Shown piece after piece: positions 41,589 to 49,440 of a stretch of DNA of 64,000 nucleotides. The DNA is from Deltaproteobacteria bacterium (GTDB taxonomy: Bacteria > Desulfobacterota > BSN033 > WVXP01), in assembly GCA_019308905.1 (NCBI GenBank), contig JAFDHF010000003.1:92336-156335 (forward strand). Direction: 5' to 3'. Both the position numbers and the translations under genes were made by a program. Below the pieces are notes generated by a model. The model did not search any database, had not been told where the DNA came from, and saw only the letters and a list, made by a program, of their open reading frames with translations. Each line of letters opens with the position of its first letter. The stretch's first letter is position 1.

Positions 41589-42950
41589 ATGGGTGGCGGG
41601 TTGGCGATTGTAACGGAATCCGGAATCGGGAAGCATCGGGTTTTTGTCCTGGGAATCGACGGCGTTCCCTTCTCCTTGATCAAGGCTCTGACCGAGAAGA
41701 ATCTCCTCCCTCACCTCAGATCGATCCTGTCCCAGGGATCGCTGAGGAGGATGAACTCCGTGCTGCCGTGTGTCTCTTCGGTTGCATGGGCCTCTTACAT
41801 GACCGGGGTCAACCCGGGCCGACACAACATTTTCGGCTTCATCGACAGGATGCCCCGGACCATGGAAATGTACATCCCAACCTCCAGATACATGGCTGCA
41901 GAAACCCTCTGGGAAAGGCTGAGCAGAAACGGGAAGAAGGTGGTGGTCATCAACGTCCCCGGGACCTATCCCCCCCGGGCGGTCAATGGCCTGCTGATTG
42001 CAGGATTCTTATGTGCCAACATCGACAAGATTTCCTACCCGAGGGAGATAGCCCAGGAGCTGAAGGCCATGGGATACCGCATAGACATCGATTCCTGGAA
42101 GGCGAGAAGATCGAGGGACGATTTCCTGGCCGAGGTCAACGATGCCCTGGACAAACGATTTGCGGCTGCCTTCACCATGATGAACCGGCTTGATTGGGAC
42201 TTCTTCCAGCTCCATATCATGGGAACAGACCGGATCAACCATTTTCTCTGGAAGCAGTGGGAGGACGGGGATCCCGTCTACTCCCCCCTTTTCCTCGAGT
42301 TCTACCAGAAGCTCGACCGCTATGTAGGGGCTCTCGTGGAGGGGATCGGGGTCGGGACAGAGCTGGTGATTCTGTCTGACCACGGCTTCTGCGAACTGAA
42401 ACGGGAGGTTTTTCTGAACCATTGGCTCCAGCAAGAGGGTTTTCTAAAGATGCGCAGGGAGTCCGAGGCGCTCGCAGATATCCATCCCGAGTCGCGGGCC
42501 TACACCCTCTATCCGGGTAGAGTCTATGTGAACCTGAAAGGACGCGAGGCAACCGGGACCGTGACAGAGGGAAGGGAGTACGAAAGGACAAGGGAGGACC
42601 TGACCGAGGGCCTCCTCGGGATTCGTGATCCAGAGGGGGGCAACCCTATCATCCGAGCCGTGCTGAAGAGGGAAGAGGTCTATACTGGCCCGTATCTGGC
42701 TTCGGCTCCGGATCTGGTGGCGATACCTGCAGACGGCTACGACCTGAAGGGGAGTTTTGGCAAGCCTGCATTCACCATGCGGAGTGAGGTGACCGGCATG
42801 CACACCTATGACGAGGCATTCCTCTTCGTCAGGGACCGGGAAATCCACAAGGAGGACAACGGGTTTGCAATCATGGACGCCTATTCCGTTGTCCTGAAAC
42901 TCGCAGGTGTAGAGAGGCCGGCGGACGTTGAAGCCGAGGACCTGATTTGA
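41589..42950 (+). CDS. Alkaline phosphatase-superfamily phosphodiesterase/nucleotide pyrophosphatase-like
   Basis: A 453-residue metalloenzyme of the type I phosphodiesterase/nucleotide pyrophosphatase group. The metal site and nucleophile region VFVLGIDGVPFSLIKALTEKNLLPHL is followed by SVLPCVSSVAWASYMTGVNPGRHNIFGF with the usual Thr/Ser nucleophile. Later ligands are DWDFFQLHIMGTDRINHFLW (DxxxH) and LVILSDHGFCELKREVFLNHWL (DHG), with a final His in GMHTYDEAFLF. There is no signal peptide or membrane helix, so it appears cytoplasmic. In this locus it might act on a nucleotide sugar or glycolipid intermediate (inference). Confidence 0.82.
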   Translation: MGGGLAIVTESGIGKHRVFVLGIDGVPFSLIKALTEKNLLPHLRSILSQGSLRRMNSVLPCVSSVAWASYMTGVNPGRHNIFGFIDRMPRTMEMYIPTSRYMAAETLWERLSRNGKKVVVINVPGTYPPRAVNGLLIAGFLCANIDKISYPREIAQELKAMGYRIDIDSWKARRSRDDFLAEVNDALDKRFAAAFTMMNRLDWDFFQLHIMGTDRINHFLWKQWEDGDPVYSPLFLEFYQKLDRYVGALVEGIGVGTELVILSDHGFCELKREVFLNHWLQQEGFLKMRRESEALADIHPESRAYTLYPGRVYVNLKGREATGTVTEGREYERTREDLTEGLLGIRDPEGGNPIIRAVLKREEVYTGPYLASAPDLVAIPADGYDLKGSFGKPAFTMRSEVTGMHTYDEAFLFVRDREIHKEDNGFAIMDAYSVVLKLAGVERPADVEAEDLI

Positions 42951-42970
42951 CACAGGGGAGATGAGGAGCC

Positions 42971-44521
42971 ATGAGGAACATCGCCGTCGTTGGCTGCGGT
43001 TACTGGGGAAAGAACCTGGTGAGGAACTTTTTTGAGCTCGGCTCTCTCCACACCATATGCGACACCGAGGAGGAACGGCTCAGGGAGTTTGCTTCCAGGT
43101 ATCCCCAAGCCGGTACAACACAGGATTTCTCTCAGGTACTCGGCAACGAAGAGATCAGGGGGGTAGCCATTGCCACGCCGGCTGAGACTCATTTCAGCCT
43201 GGCCCGTGAGGCCCTCGCTGCCGGAAAGGACGTCTTTGTGGAAAAGCCCCTTTCCCTCAGAACCACAGAGGGCAGGGAACTCGTGGATCTGGCCGCGCAG
43301 AAGGGCGCGATTCTCATGGTTGGGCATATCCTGGAATATCACCCGGCTATCATCAAACTGAAAGAGATGGTGGACGGTGGAAGCCTCGGCAAGATCAACT
43401 ACGTATATTCGACGCGCCTGAATCTTGGGAAATTCCGCACAGAGGAAAACATCCTCTGGAGCTTTGCCCCTCATGACATTTCGGTGATTCTGCTGCTGCT
43501 CGACGAGATGCCGACCCACGTCTCGGCTCACGGCGGGACCTATCTGAACCAGAAGATCGCGGATGTGACCGTGACGACCATGACATTTGCCAGTGGTGTC
43601 CAGTCGCACATCTTTGTCAGTTGGCTCCACCCTTACAAGGAACAGAAGCTCGTCATAGTGGGCGACAAGAAGATGGCGGTTTTCGACGATGTGGTTCCAG
43701 AGGACAAGTTGCTGCTCTTCAATCACCATATAGACTGGGTCGGCCGGGTCCCCATTCCCAGAAAAGAGGATGCCGAGGTGGTCCGGATTCCCGAGGCGGA
43801 ACCCCTCAAGGCGGAATGCCGGCATTTCCTGGACTCCATTGAGTCACGGCGTCAACCGAGAACAGACGGCAACAGCGGCCTTCGCGTTCTTGAGATCCTG
43901 GAGTGCTGCCAGCGATCACTGGAGAAGTCAGGAGCCGTCATCTCTGTCGGAAGGGGAGGGTTTTTCGCACATCCCACGGCGCTCGTGGACGGGAGCTGCC
44001 AGATCGGGGAGGGAACGAGAATCTGGCATTATACCCATATCACAGAGGGAGCCCGGATCGGAAAAGACTGCAGCATCGGGCAGAATGTTTACGTGGGTAA
44101 GGACGTCCGAATCGGCAACAATGTCAAGATCCAGAACAACGTATCGGTCTTTTCAGGGGTAACCCTTGAGGACTATGTCTTTTGTGGCCCCTCCATGGTG
44201 TTCACCAATGTCCTCAACCCGAGAAGCCACATCTCCCGGAAGCACGAATTCCGGCCGACCCTTGTCAAGAAAGGGGCCACTATCGGGGCCAATGCCACGG
44301 TCATTTGCGGCCATACCATAGGCCAGTATGCCTTTGTCGGGGCCGGCTCGGTCGTGACAAAGGACGTTCCGCCCTATGCCCTGGTCTACGGCAACCCGGC
44401 CAGAGTCAAAGGATGGATGTGCGAGTGTGGCGTTGATATTGAGTTCAAGAAAGGCCTGGCCATCTGTCAGGCCTGTGGGAAGACATACAGGAAGGACCAC
44501 AACAGGGTCAAACCCGTGTAG
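42971..44521 (+). CDS. Gfo/Idh/MocA dehydrogenase fused to left-handed beta-helix acyltransferase
   Basis: A 516-residue fusion. Residues 1-315 are a Gfo/Idh/MocA oxidoreductase: [21 protein letters not shown] (Rossmann), [33 protein letters not shown] (catalytic Lys in EKPL), [12 protein letters not shown]. Residues about 325-490 are hexapeptide repeats ([26 protein letters not shown] and many I-G-x-x-x-x-I turns) like WbpD/WlbB N-acetyltransferases. In other species WbpB (UDP-GlcNAcA 3-dehydrogenase) and WbpD are separate; here both steps of a UDP-diacetamido-uronate pathway may be joined. The tail has CECGVDIEF and CQACGKTY, a possible zinc ribbon. The aminotransferase (WbpE) is not present. 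Confidence 0.85.
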   Translation: MRNIAVVGCGYWGKNLVRNFFELGSLHTICDTEEERLREFASRYPQAGTTQDFSQVLGNEEIRGVAIATPAETHFSLAREALAAGKDVFVEKPLSLRTTEGRELVDLAAQKGAILMVGHILEYHPAIIKLKEMVDGGSLGKINYVYSTRLNLGKFRTEENILWSFAPHDISVILLLLDEMPTHVSAHGGTYLNQKIADVTVTTMTFASGVQSHIFVSWLHPYKEQKLVIVGDKKMAVFDDVVPEDKLLLFNHHIDWVGRVPIPRKEDAEVVRIPEAEPLKAECRHFLDSIESRRQPRTDGNSGLRVLEILECCQRSLEKSGAVISVGRGGFFAHPTALVDGSCQIGEGTRIWHYTHITEGARIGKDCSIGQNVYVGKDVRIGNNVKIQNNVSVFSGVTLEDYVFCGPSMVFTNVLNPRSHISRKHEFRPTLVKKGATIGANATVICGHTIGQYAFVGAGSVVTKDVPPYALVYGNPARVKGWMCECGVDIEFKKGLAICQACGKTYRKDHNRVKPV

Positions 44522-44555
44522 AGCAGCGGCACCAAGAAAAGGCGCAATGGAGAGC

Positions 44556-44638
44556 GCCCGCCCACCGTCGATTGGTGCCCCGCCGCTTCTGTAAAGTCGT
44601 TCAGGAAAATGGCGTTTTCCGAAAACCGGAAAACTCGA
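44556..44638 (+). mobile_element. Degenerate right arm of the TIR element (relic)
   Basis: GCCCACCGTCGATTGGTGCC, CCGCCGCTTCTGTAAAGTCG and TCAGGAAAATGGCGTTTTCC follow the right arm of copy C (GCTCACCGTTGATGGGTACC, CCACTGCTTCCGCAATGTCG, then GGAGGCAAGGGTGTTCTCC). The end, CCGGAAAACTCGAG, resembles the terminal repeat. No left arm or array remains. It marks the right border of the glycan locus, whose left border is copy C. Confidence 0.6.
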
Positions 44639-44643
44639 GCGGG

Positions 44644-44672
44644 TTTACATTTGAGGCGCCTTCGATTATAAT
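44644..44672 (+). promoter_or_regulatory. Strong sigma-70-type promoter of the hydantoin operon
   Basis: TTTACA (44644-44649) and a perfect TATAAT (44667-44672) are separated by 17 bp. The predicted start is about 44679, some 215 nt before the first start codon. Confidence 0.8.
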
Positions 44673-44685
44673 CAGGCTCTACTTA

Positions 44686-44706
44686 TCTACAATCGAATCT
44701 ACAATC
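44686..44706 (+). promoter_or_regulatory. Direct-repeat operator candidate TCTACAATC x2
   Basis: TCTACAATC occurs at 44686-44694 and 44698-44706 (12-bp period) just downstream of the predicted transcription start, a usual place for a repressor site. No regulator gene is adjacent. Confidence 0.45.
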
Positions 44707-44893
44707 AAGCTGTACAGATTCCCTGGTCTGGATCGTCGGGCGGTCAGGAGGCAGGGCCTGAAGGGGACAGAGGCTCTGGCCAGTCCTTCCTGCCCGCATG
44801 GGATACCAGGAGTTCTCTCAGAGACCGGAGAAGAGAAGGGAGGTGAGAATCGTTTTCGAACAAGGAAATCTCTAAACAAGGAGGGAATAAAAG

Positions 44894-46525
44894 ATGAAGA
44901 GAACCAAGCCGAGAATCTACGCTTTTTCTGTTGCCGCCTCGTTCCTAGTCCTGGCTTTTCTGGCTCTGGCGGTTTCCAGTCCGGCCCTTGCGGGTGATCG
45001 GAGGAAGAAGACTCTGGTTATCGTCAGCGTGAAGGAGGCCGTGACCATGGACCCCCATGTTTCCCTGGACGGGCAATCTCCATTGATCTGGAGAGGGGTA
45101 TACGAACCCCTGCTCAATCTGAGGGAGGACACCTTCGAGATTATCCCGGGATTGGCGAAGAGCTGGGAGATCTCTCCGGACGGTCGGGCATATACGTTCC
45201 ATCTTCAGCGAGGAGTGAAGTTTCATGACGGGACTCCCTGCACGGCTGCGACCGTGAAGTTCACCCTGGAGAGGAGCAGGTCCTTGGGCAAGGCGGGTTC
45301 GTACGTGCTTGCCCCGGTGGAGAAGATAGAGGTTCTGGATGACCTTACCCTTCGGATCACCCTGAAGTATCCGGTCCGCTCTTTCCTGTCGGCAATGGCG
45401 GGGATGTATACCCCCTCTTTTGTCGTGAACCCGAAGCTCGTGAAAGCCCACGAAATCGTCACCGAAAAGGAGGGGAAGAAGGTCAGCGACTGGGCGGAGA
45501 AATACCTCTATGACCATGCTGTCGGGACCGGGCCCTACCGATTCGTCAGGTGGGATCACGGCCAGCAGATTGTCCTGGAGAGATTTAAGGACTACTGGCG
45601 AGGGTGGAAGGATCGGAATTTCGACAGGATCATCATCAAGTACATTCAAGAACCCGCCACTGCCAACCTGATGCTCCAGCGGGGTGAGGCTGACATCGTC
45701 ATCGGTCTGCCGGACCAGATGAAAAACGATCTGGAGAAGATAGAGGGCAAAGGGATAGTCGTCTACAAGCATCCCTCCTTGGAGACTTACTATATCGGCC
45801 TCAACTGCAAGAAAGGCCCTACGGCCGACGTGCGGGTCCGCAAGGCCATCGCCTATGCCTTTCCCTATCAGAAGTACGTGAAAGAAAATCTCGAAGGCCA
45901 CGGGAAACAGATGGTGGGGTTTCTGCCCAGCACGTTTCCGGGATTCAATCCCAACATCCCCACCTACCACTATGATCTCGAAAAGGCCCGGAAACTCTTG
46001 GCCCAGGCCGGATATCCCAATGGTGGATTCACCATCAAGTACGTCTGGGAGACGGGGTATGAGTGGAAGAGACCGGTTGCCGAGACGCTCCAGGAGAGTC
46101 TCAAGCAACTGGGGATCAAGATGACGATCCAGGAACTCAACAACGCGGCTTTCAATGCCCTTCTGTCCAATCCCGAGACTGCCGAGCACGCATACGGAGT
46201 GGTATGGTGGCCCTTCGTGGATTCTCCTGTCGATTACTTCTGGTCCATGTGCCACAAGGATGCACAGGCCTCGGGCGGATGGAACTGGGTATACTACGAC
46301 AACCCTGAGGTGAACGAACGGATCGACAAACTCGAGTCGATCCTGGACGACAAGGAGTGGTACGACAGTGCCACCAGGATTCAACAGATCCTCTATGATG
46401 AGGTTCCGTATCTCTGCCTCTATGAGACGGAGTACCGGCTTCCCATGAGGGATAACGTGAGAGGATTTGTCTACAACGGGCTCTACACGGATACAATGAC
46501 CTTCTATGACATGTGGAAGGAATAG
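44894..46525 (+). CDS. Peptide/opine-type ABC transporter substrate-binding protein (SBP_bac_5)
   Basis: A 543-residue periplasmic solute-binding protein of the DppA/OppA family. A signal peptide (about 1-33: basic start, FLVLAFLALAVSSPALA) precedes the binding domain, with VTMDPHVSLDGQSPLIWRGVYEPLLNL, GLAKSWEISPDGRAYTFHLQRGVKFHDGTPCTAATVKFTLER, AVGTGPYRFVRWDHGQQIVLERFKDYWRG and FLPSTFPGFNPNIPTYHYDLEKARKLLAQAGYPNGGF. ATG 44894 follows AGGAGGG. First gene of the operon; the neighbouring hydantoinase, carbamoylase and aminotransferase suggest the ligand is a hydantoin, ureide or related nitrogen compound rather than a peptide (inference). Confidence 0.92.
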   Translation: MKRTKPRIYAFSVAASFLVLAFLALAVSSPALAGDRRKKTLVIVSVKEAVTMDPHVSLDGQSPLIWRGVYEPLLNLREDTFEIIPGLAKSWEISPDGRAYTFHLQRGVKFHDGTPCTAATVKFTLERSRSLGKAGSYVLAPVEKIEVLDDLTLRITLKYPVRSFLSAMAGMYTPSFVVNPKLVKAHEIVTEKEGKKVSDWAEKYLYDHAVGTGPYRFVRWDHGQQIVLERFKDYWRGWKDRNFDRIIIKYIQEPATANLMLQRGEADIVIGLPDQMKNDLEKIEGKGIVVYKHPSLETYYIGLNCKKGPTADVRVRKAIAYAFPYQKYVKENLEGHGKQMVGFLPSTFPGFNPNIPTYHYDLEKARKLLAQAGYPNGGFTIKYVWETGYEWKRPVAETLQESLKQLGIKMTIQELNNAAFNALLSNPETAEHAYGVVWWPFVDSPVDYFWSMCHKDAQASGGWNWVYYDNPEVNERIDKLESILDDKEWYDSATRIQQILYDEVPYLCLYETEYRLPMRDNVRGFVYNGLYTDTMTFYDMWKE

Positions 46526-46536
46526 GGTGACCCCTC

Positions 46537-46578
46537 TACCCCCGAACATGGATGCGGGAGGGCTCCGGTTCGGGGGTA
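46537..46578 (+). promoter_or_regulatory. 11-bp stem-loop between binding-protein and permease genes
   Basis: TACCCCCGAAC (46537-46547) is the exact reverse complement of GTTCGGGGGTA (46568-46578), enclosing a 20-nt loop. It lacks a T-run, so partial attenuation or protection of the upstream mRNA is more likely than full termination; this would give more binding protein than permease. Confidence 0.7.
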
Positions 46579-46597
46579 TTGTCTGCCTGAGGTGTCC

Positions 46598-47602
46598 ATG
46601 TACCGTTTGATTCTCAGAAGACTGGCATATCTGGGACTTGTGATTTTCGGGATGTCCCTGATTACATTTACGGTAAGCCACATCGTACCGGCCGACCCGA
46701 TCAGGATCATTGCGGGCCAGCGGGCCACAAAGGAGACGATCGAAATCTACCGGAGGCAGTACGGAATGGACAAGCCTCTCCCGGTTCAGTACATGATATA
46801 TGTCAAGAATCTCGTGAGAGGGGATCTGGGGGTGTCGATCATTTCCCGCAGGCCTGTCATTGAGGATCTCAAGGACTACTTCCCGGCAACCGTCGAACTG
46901 GTTGGATTTGCCATGTTCGTCACTCTTGTTATCGGAATTCCCCTGGGTGTGCGCTCAGCCGGCAAGAGAGGGCTTCTCACGGACCACTGCTTTCGCGTCT
47001 TTGCGGTCCTCGGAGTTTCCATGCCGATTTTCTGGCTGGGGCTGGTCAACCAGTTCGTCTTCTATGGAAGACTCGAGATCCTGCCCATCGGCGGGCGGTT
47101 GGATGTCTACACTCTTCCACCCAAGGCCTTCACGGGCCTTTATCTCATAGACAGTCTGATCGCAGGGGATATGGAGGTCTTTTGGGATGCCCTGAGACAC
47201 CTTGTTCTGCCCGGAGCCACCATGGCCTTTGGCACTCTTGCCGTGGTCACCAGAATGACTCGTACGAGCATGCTGGAATGCCTGAGCCAGGAGTATGTTC
47301 GGACAGCCCAGGCAAAGGGGCTTAACAGGTTTCGGGTGACCTACATTCACGCCCTCAAGAACGCCGCCATCCCGATCCTTACAGTGGTCGGTCTCCAGAC
47401 AGGATTCCTCCTGGCAGGGGACTTCCTGGCCGAAACGATCTTCAACTGGCCGGGCATCGGCAGGTACGGGGTGACGGCTATCAACAACATGGATTTCCCT
47501 GCAATCATGGGTGTGACCCTGCTCGTTTCCATGGTCTATGTGTTGGTCAATCTGGTCGTTGATCTTCTCTACACACTCTTTGACCCGCGGATCAAGTACT
47601 AG
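46598..47602 (+). CDS. ABC transporter permease (DppB/OppB family)
   Basis: A 334-residue inner-membrane permease with six predicted transmembrane helices; the first is LILRRLAYLGLVIFGMSLITFTVSHIVP. Family marks are DPIRIIAGQRATKETIEIYRRQYGMDKPLPVQYMIYV, LGVSMPIFWLGLV, and the cytoplasmic EAA loop EYVRTAQAKGLNRFRVTYIHALKNAAIPILTVVGLQTGFLLAGDFLAETIFNWPGIG that docks with the ATPase. ATG 46598 is preferred over GTG 46592. It pairs with the DppC-type gene that follows after 7 bp. Confidence 0.92.
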   Translation: MYRLILRRLAYLGLVIFGMSLITFTVSHIVPADPIRIIAGQRATKETIEIYRRQYGMDKPLPVQYMIYVKNLVRGDLGVSIISRRPVIEDLKDYFPATVELVGFAMFVTLVIGIPLGVRSAGKRGLLTDHCFRVFAVLGVSMPIFWLGLVNQFVFYGRLEILPIGGRLDVYTLPPKAFTGLYLIDSLIAGDMEVFWDALRHLVLPGATMAFGTLAVVTRMTRTSMLECLSQEYVRTAQAKGLNRFRVTYIHALKNAAIPILTVVGLQTGFLLAGDFLAETIFNWPGIGRYGVTAINNMDFPAIMGVTLLVSMVYVLVNLVVDLLYTLFDPRIKY

Positions 47603-47609
47603 GGGGCCG

Positions 47610-48512
47610 ATGGACTTGCTGGAGCAGAATTCTCAGATCGATGAGTGGGAAGCCGAGGCCGGCCTGAGCCCTGCCGGAGGTTTCCATGCGCTCCACCGGA
47701 GCCTTTCGAGGCACCCCCTTGCCCTGGTGGGCCTGGTCATGATCGTGATTTTACTCGCTGCCGCGGTTTTCGCTCCTGTAATCGCGGGTTATGATCCATA
47801 CCACATCGTTCCTGAGGAGCGCCTGGCCCCCCCGAGCAGCCGTCATCTCTTTGGAACCGATGACATGGGACGGGATATTTTCAGCCGCGTGGTCTACGGT
47901 GCACGGCTCTCTCTGACGGCCGCCCTGGTCGTCCTGGCCATTGCATCGAGCGTGGGCGTTCTCATCGGCTCGATAGCCGGCTACTGGGGGGGGAGGGTGG
48001 ACGAAGTCCTCATGCGCTTGACGGACATGTTTCTGGCATTCCCGGCCATGATTCTCGCCATGTGTATCGCCTCTGCCCTTGGTCCGAGTCTGATCAATGC
48101 GATGATCGCCATCTCCGTGGTTTGGTGGCCCTGGTATGCCAGACTGATAAGGGGACAGATCCTTTCGCTCAAGAACAAGGAGTTTGTCGAGGCTGCGAGG
48201 GCGCTCGGTGCCAGCAACACACGGATTCTGTGGAAGTATATTCTCCCCAACTGCACCGCACCTTTGATCGTGCAGGGAACACTGGACATCGGCTATGCCA
48301 TATTGACTACGGCGAGCCTTTCTTTCATCGGTGTGGGAGCCGTCCCCCCCACGCCCGAGTGGGGCTCCATGATCTCCATAGGGAGGAGTTATATCCTCGT
48401 GCAGTGGTGGTATCCCACATTTCCAGGTCTCGCCATCTTTTTTGCGGTGGCCGGATTCAACCTGCTGGGTGACGGGCTCAGAGACATCTTTGACCCCCGC
48501 CTAAACGTGTAA
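47610..48512 (+). CDS. ABC transporter permease (DppC/OppC family)
   Basis: A 300-residue permease with the N-terminal extension and first helix typical of DppC (SLSRHPLALVGLVMIVILLAAAVFAPVIAGYDP), then RHLFGTDDMGRDIFSRVVYGARLSLTAALVVL, the EAA loop EFVEAARALGASNTRILWKYILPNCTAPLIVQ, and LSFIGVGAVPPTPEWGSMISIGRSYI. It closes with FNLLGDGLRDIFDPRLN. ATG 47610 follows AGGGGG. It forms the channel with the preceding permease. Confidence 0.92.
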   Translation: MDLLEQNSQIDEWEAEAGLSPAGGFHALHRSLSRHPLALVGLVMIVILLAAAVFAPVIAGYDPYHIVPEERLAPPSSRHLFGTDDMGRDIFSRVVYGARLSLTAALVVLAIASSVGVLIGSIAGYWGGRVDEVLMRLTDMFLAFPAMILAMCIASALGPSLINAMIAISVVWWPWYARLIRGQILSLKNKEFVEAARALGASNTRILWKYILPNCTAPLIVQGTLDIGYAILTTASLSFIGVGAVPPTPEWGSMISIGRSYILVQWWYPTFPGLAIFFAVAGFNLLGDGLRDIFDPRLNV

Positions 48513-48557
48513 GAGGAGCGGCTTTCGCCGTTGCCGTGAGTGAGAGAGGGTTTTTTC

Positions 48558-49436
48558 ATGCAGGCCATGGTCACGTTGACTCCCGAAGAATCGAAGCGTC
48601 TGATCGCCAAATCCATTGCCCACATGGAGCCTGTACGCAAGGCGAAAGAGGAAGGACTCATCGGATTCTCTTTGTGCACCTCGGCGGGTTACGTAATCGA
48701 AGAGCTACTGGGTCGCGGGGCGGTCAGTCTGAGTGGATACTGCTGTGGTTTCATCTATTCCGGGGGATCCTGTGTGGTTCCTCCGGACAGGCGGGAAAGG
48801 CTCTTGCTGCTCGAAAGGGGGGAGAAGCGTTGGCTCGACTTCCCGGAAGAGAATCTCAAGGCCTTCATAGACAGGATGGATCAGGACGATATCATTATCA
48901 AGAGTGGGAACCTGATAGACCCCGAGGGAAACGTGGGAGTCCTTGTGGCGTCTCCGGATGGGGGAGAGGCAGGAGACTATCTGCCCCACATTCTGGCAAA
49001 AGGGATCCAGCTCATCGTGCCCATGACCCTCAACAAGACCATTCCCGTTCCTCTCACAGAGATTATCCCTCATATGGGAATATCCAGGTTCAGACCAGAC
49101 ATGGTCCATGGCATGTCCTGCGGGATGATGCCTCTTCCTGGAAGAGTGATAAGGGAGGTGGAGGCTTTCGGAAATCTCTTTGGGGTGAGGGCCCTTCCTG
49201 TGGCAATGGATGGTGTGGGCAGCGGGGCAGGGTCTGTGACCCTTGTGCTCATGGGAGACGATCTAGCCGTTGAGAGGGCTTTCCGGCTGATCGATCAAAT
49301 CAAGGGGGAACCGCCCCTGGAGAACATGTTTTCCAGATGTGCCGGATGCGAGGGATCCTCTGGCAAGGTAGGGGCGGCCCGGTGTTCCACCCGGGCAAAA
49401 AGAGGTGCCTCGGCGGTCCGGAGGAGAAGGGGATAG
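48558..49436 (+). CDS. Uncharacterised protein in the hydantoin operon
   Basis: A 292-residue soluble protein I do not recognise. Notable stretches are LIGFSLCTSAGYVIEELLGRGAVSLSGYCCGFIYSGGSCVVPPDRRERLLLL, DDIIIKSGNLIDPEGNVGVLVASPDGGEAGDYLPHILAKGIQLIVPMTLNKTIPVPLTEI and VRALPVAMDGVGSGAGSVTLVLMGDD. A C-terminal cluster (RCAGC, then C at about 275) could bind a metal, followed by a basic Arg/Lys-rich tail. There is no signal peptide. It lies between the permease and racemase genes, 45 and 4 bp away, so it very likely belongs to this pathway. Alternative start GTG 48540. Confidence 0.75.
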   Translation: MQAMVTLTPEESKRLIAKSIAHMEPVRKAKEEGLIGFSLCTSAGYVIEELLGRGAVSLSGYCCGFIYSGGSCVVPPDRRERLLLLERGEKRWLDFPEENLKAFIDRMDQDDIIIKSGNLIDPEGNVGVLVASPDGGEAGDYLPHILAKGIQLIVPMTLNKTIPVPLTEIIPHMGISRFRPDMVHGMSCGMMPLPGRVIREVEAFGNLFGVRALPVAMDGVGSGAGSVTLVLMGDDLAVERAFRLIDQIKGEPPLENMFSRCAGCEGSSGKVGAARCSTRAKRGASAVRRRRG

Positions 49437-49440
49437 GGAG

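Larger units (their letters stand above)
44522..44893. other. 372-bp region: TIR-element relic, promoter and 5' leader of the hydantoin operon
   Basis: From left to right: a degenerate right arm of the TIR element (44556-44638), a strong promoter (44644-44672), 9-bp direct repeats (44686-44706), then a roughly 190-nt leader without a gene. The leader is purine-rich near its end and contains several possible stems, but I recognise no known riboswitch. Confidence 0.6.

Noticed and set aside
44945..46681. A 578-codon open frame antisense to the binding-protein gene
   Set aside because: The plus-strand product has a signal peptide and full SBP family motifs. The antisense frame is a shadow caused by GC-rich codon use and resembles nothing.
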